Shown here: piece by piece, positions 63,597-64,000 of the stretch | How the letters are laid out: each line of letters opens with the position of its first letter | Numbering within the stretch: the first letter of the stretch is position 1 | Origin: Deltaproteobacteria bacterium RIFCSPHIGHO2_02_FULL_44_16 | GTDB taxonomy: Bacteria > UBA10199 > 2-02-FULL-44-16 | Assembly: GCA_001798185.1 (NCBI GenBank) | Contig: MGRM01000022.1 | Span: 23,111-87,110, forward strand | Length of the DNA: 64,000 nucleotides | Direction: 5' to 3' | Program-made: the position numbers and the translations under genes | The notes under the pieces: model-generated | Database searches by the model: none | Told to the model about the DNA's origin: nothing | The model's input: the letters and a program-made list of their open reading frames with translations, nothing else

Positions 63597-64000
63597 ATGG
63601 AATCCTTCATTAAACAGAAAGCGATTGAAATTGGTTTTGATCTTGTCGGCATCTCCCCTGCTTCTCAGTTTTCGGAACATCAAGCGTTGAAAACATGGCT
63701 TCATGCAGGGATGCATGGGACGATGGAGTGGTTTGAACGCGGACTCGAGAAACGACTCGATCCCCTGAAAGTAATGCCTGAAGCAAAATCAGTGATTGTT
63801 TGTGCCAAGAATTATAATAGTCCACTTCCCTACTCAACTGAATGTAAGGAAACCGGACGCGGGTGGATCTCACGTTATGCATGGGGAGAGGATTATCATC
63901 TGAAGATGGAGAAGATGTTACACGAACTCATCAGATCTCTTTCGAAACATTTTAATGTCACGGGTCCTGCCGTCTGCGGTGTTCCGGCCCTCCCGCTGAT
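63597..64000 (+). CDS. queG: Epoxyqueuosine reductase QueG, 3' truncated by window edge
   Basis: The first 134 residues of QueG, the cobalamin/Fe-S enzyme that makes queuosine in tRNA. AGMHGTMEWFERGLEKRLD, SVIVCAKNYNSP and SRYAWGEDYH are typical of QueG N-termini. From about residue 113 the reading frame enters a family A element (63937-64000), still open at the window edge. The rest of the gene, including its Fe-S motifs, lies outside. Confidence 0.88.
   Translation, partial: MESFIKQKAIEIGFDLVGISPASQFSEHQALKTWLHAGMHGTMEWFERGLEKRLDPLKVMPEAKSVIVCAKNYNSPLPYSTECKETGRGWISRYAWGEDYHLKMEKMLHELIRSLSKHFNVTGPAVCGVPALPL
63937..64000. repeat. Family A element, copy A2c, in queG (cut by window edge)
   Basis: Left arm about ATCTCTTTCGAAACA followed by the core CACGGGTCCTGCCGTCTGCGG shared with A2a and A2b. 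It is read in frame within queG (encoding GPAVCGVPAL). The right arm should lie some 80 bp beyond the window. Confidence 0.7.

Noticed and set aside
19364..64000. CRISPR arrays from the many palindromic repeats
   Set aside because: Copies are far apart, not regularly spaced, and there are no spacers or cas genes.

Overview
The window is a chromosomal segment from the replication-origin region of a Gram-negative bacterium. Supporting signs are a long YidC with a large periplasmic domain, a long (about 815 aa without intein) GyrB of the proteobacterial type, SecG, many lipoprotein signal peptides and CHASE2/FecR/MscS envelope proteins. GC content is moderate and genes are tightly packed. The mix of HemE/HemN/HemY, RND exporter, FG-GAP surface proteins and a deoxyhypusine-synthase-like enzyme would suit an uncultured deltaproteobacteria-like lineage, but that placement is inference and no species can be named.

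Layout. At 1-13.5 kb lies the origin block: a partial FG-GAP protein, then yidC-yidD-rnpA-rpmH (minus strand) facing dnaA-oriC-dnaN-recF-gyrB (plus strand); gyrB carries a 434-aa HNH-type intein inside the TOPRIM domain. At 13.5-23 kb are an Rsm22-type methyltransferase, a gluzincin-like metallopeptidase, tRNA-Leu(GAG), and a minus-strand run RND exporter-gap-pgk-tpiA-secG-tRNA. At 23-31.5 kb are mnmE-mnmG, a DHS-like enzyme with a CsbD-like protein, a class III aminotransferase and an AAA+/DUF4143 ATPase. At 31.6-40.3 kb is an accessory block of unknown large proteins, an Ig/BNR lipoprotein and a secreted subtilase with a C-terminal anchor-like signal. At 40.5-50.7 kb are hemE-hemN-hemY, serB, a GlcD-type oxidase, a YjbQ protein, a deaminase and an acyl-CoA dehydrogenase. 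At 50.6-55.2 kb a CHASE2-adenylate cyclase and FecR protein face an MscS channel with a cyclic-nucleotide-binding domain. At 55.2-64 kb are an MBL hydrolase, rsmG, a sigma-54-like promoter with a 50-aa secreted peptide and two FG-GAP lipoproteins, a flavin reductase, ferredoxin-Mrp, a peroxiredoxin and a partial queG.

The most striking feature is the density of short palindromic repeats: at least eight types, about 20 copies in all. They fill intercistronic gaps (gap-pgk, mnmE-mnmG, hemE-hemN) and several are read in frame within essential-type genes (mnmE, mnmG twice, queG, the Rsm22 gene, the hemE C-terminus). One family (A) is unusual: its copies share an almost identical core, yet each is bounded by inverted arms whose outer bases match within the copy and differ between copies. 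This looks like an insertion process that either makes inverted copies of the target or selects palindromic targets.
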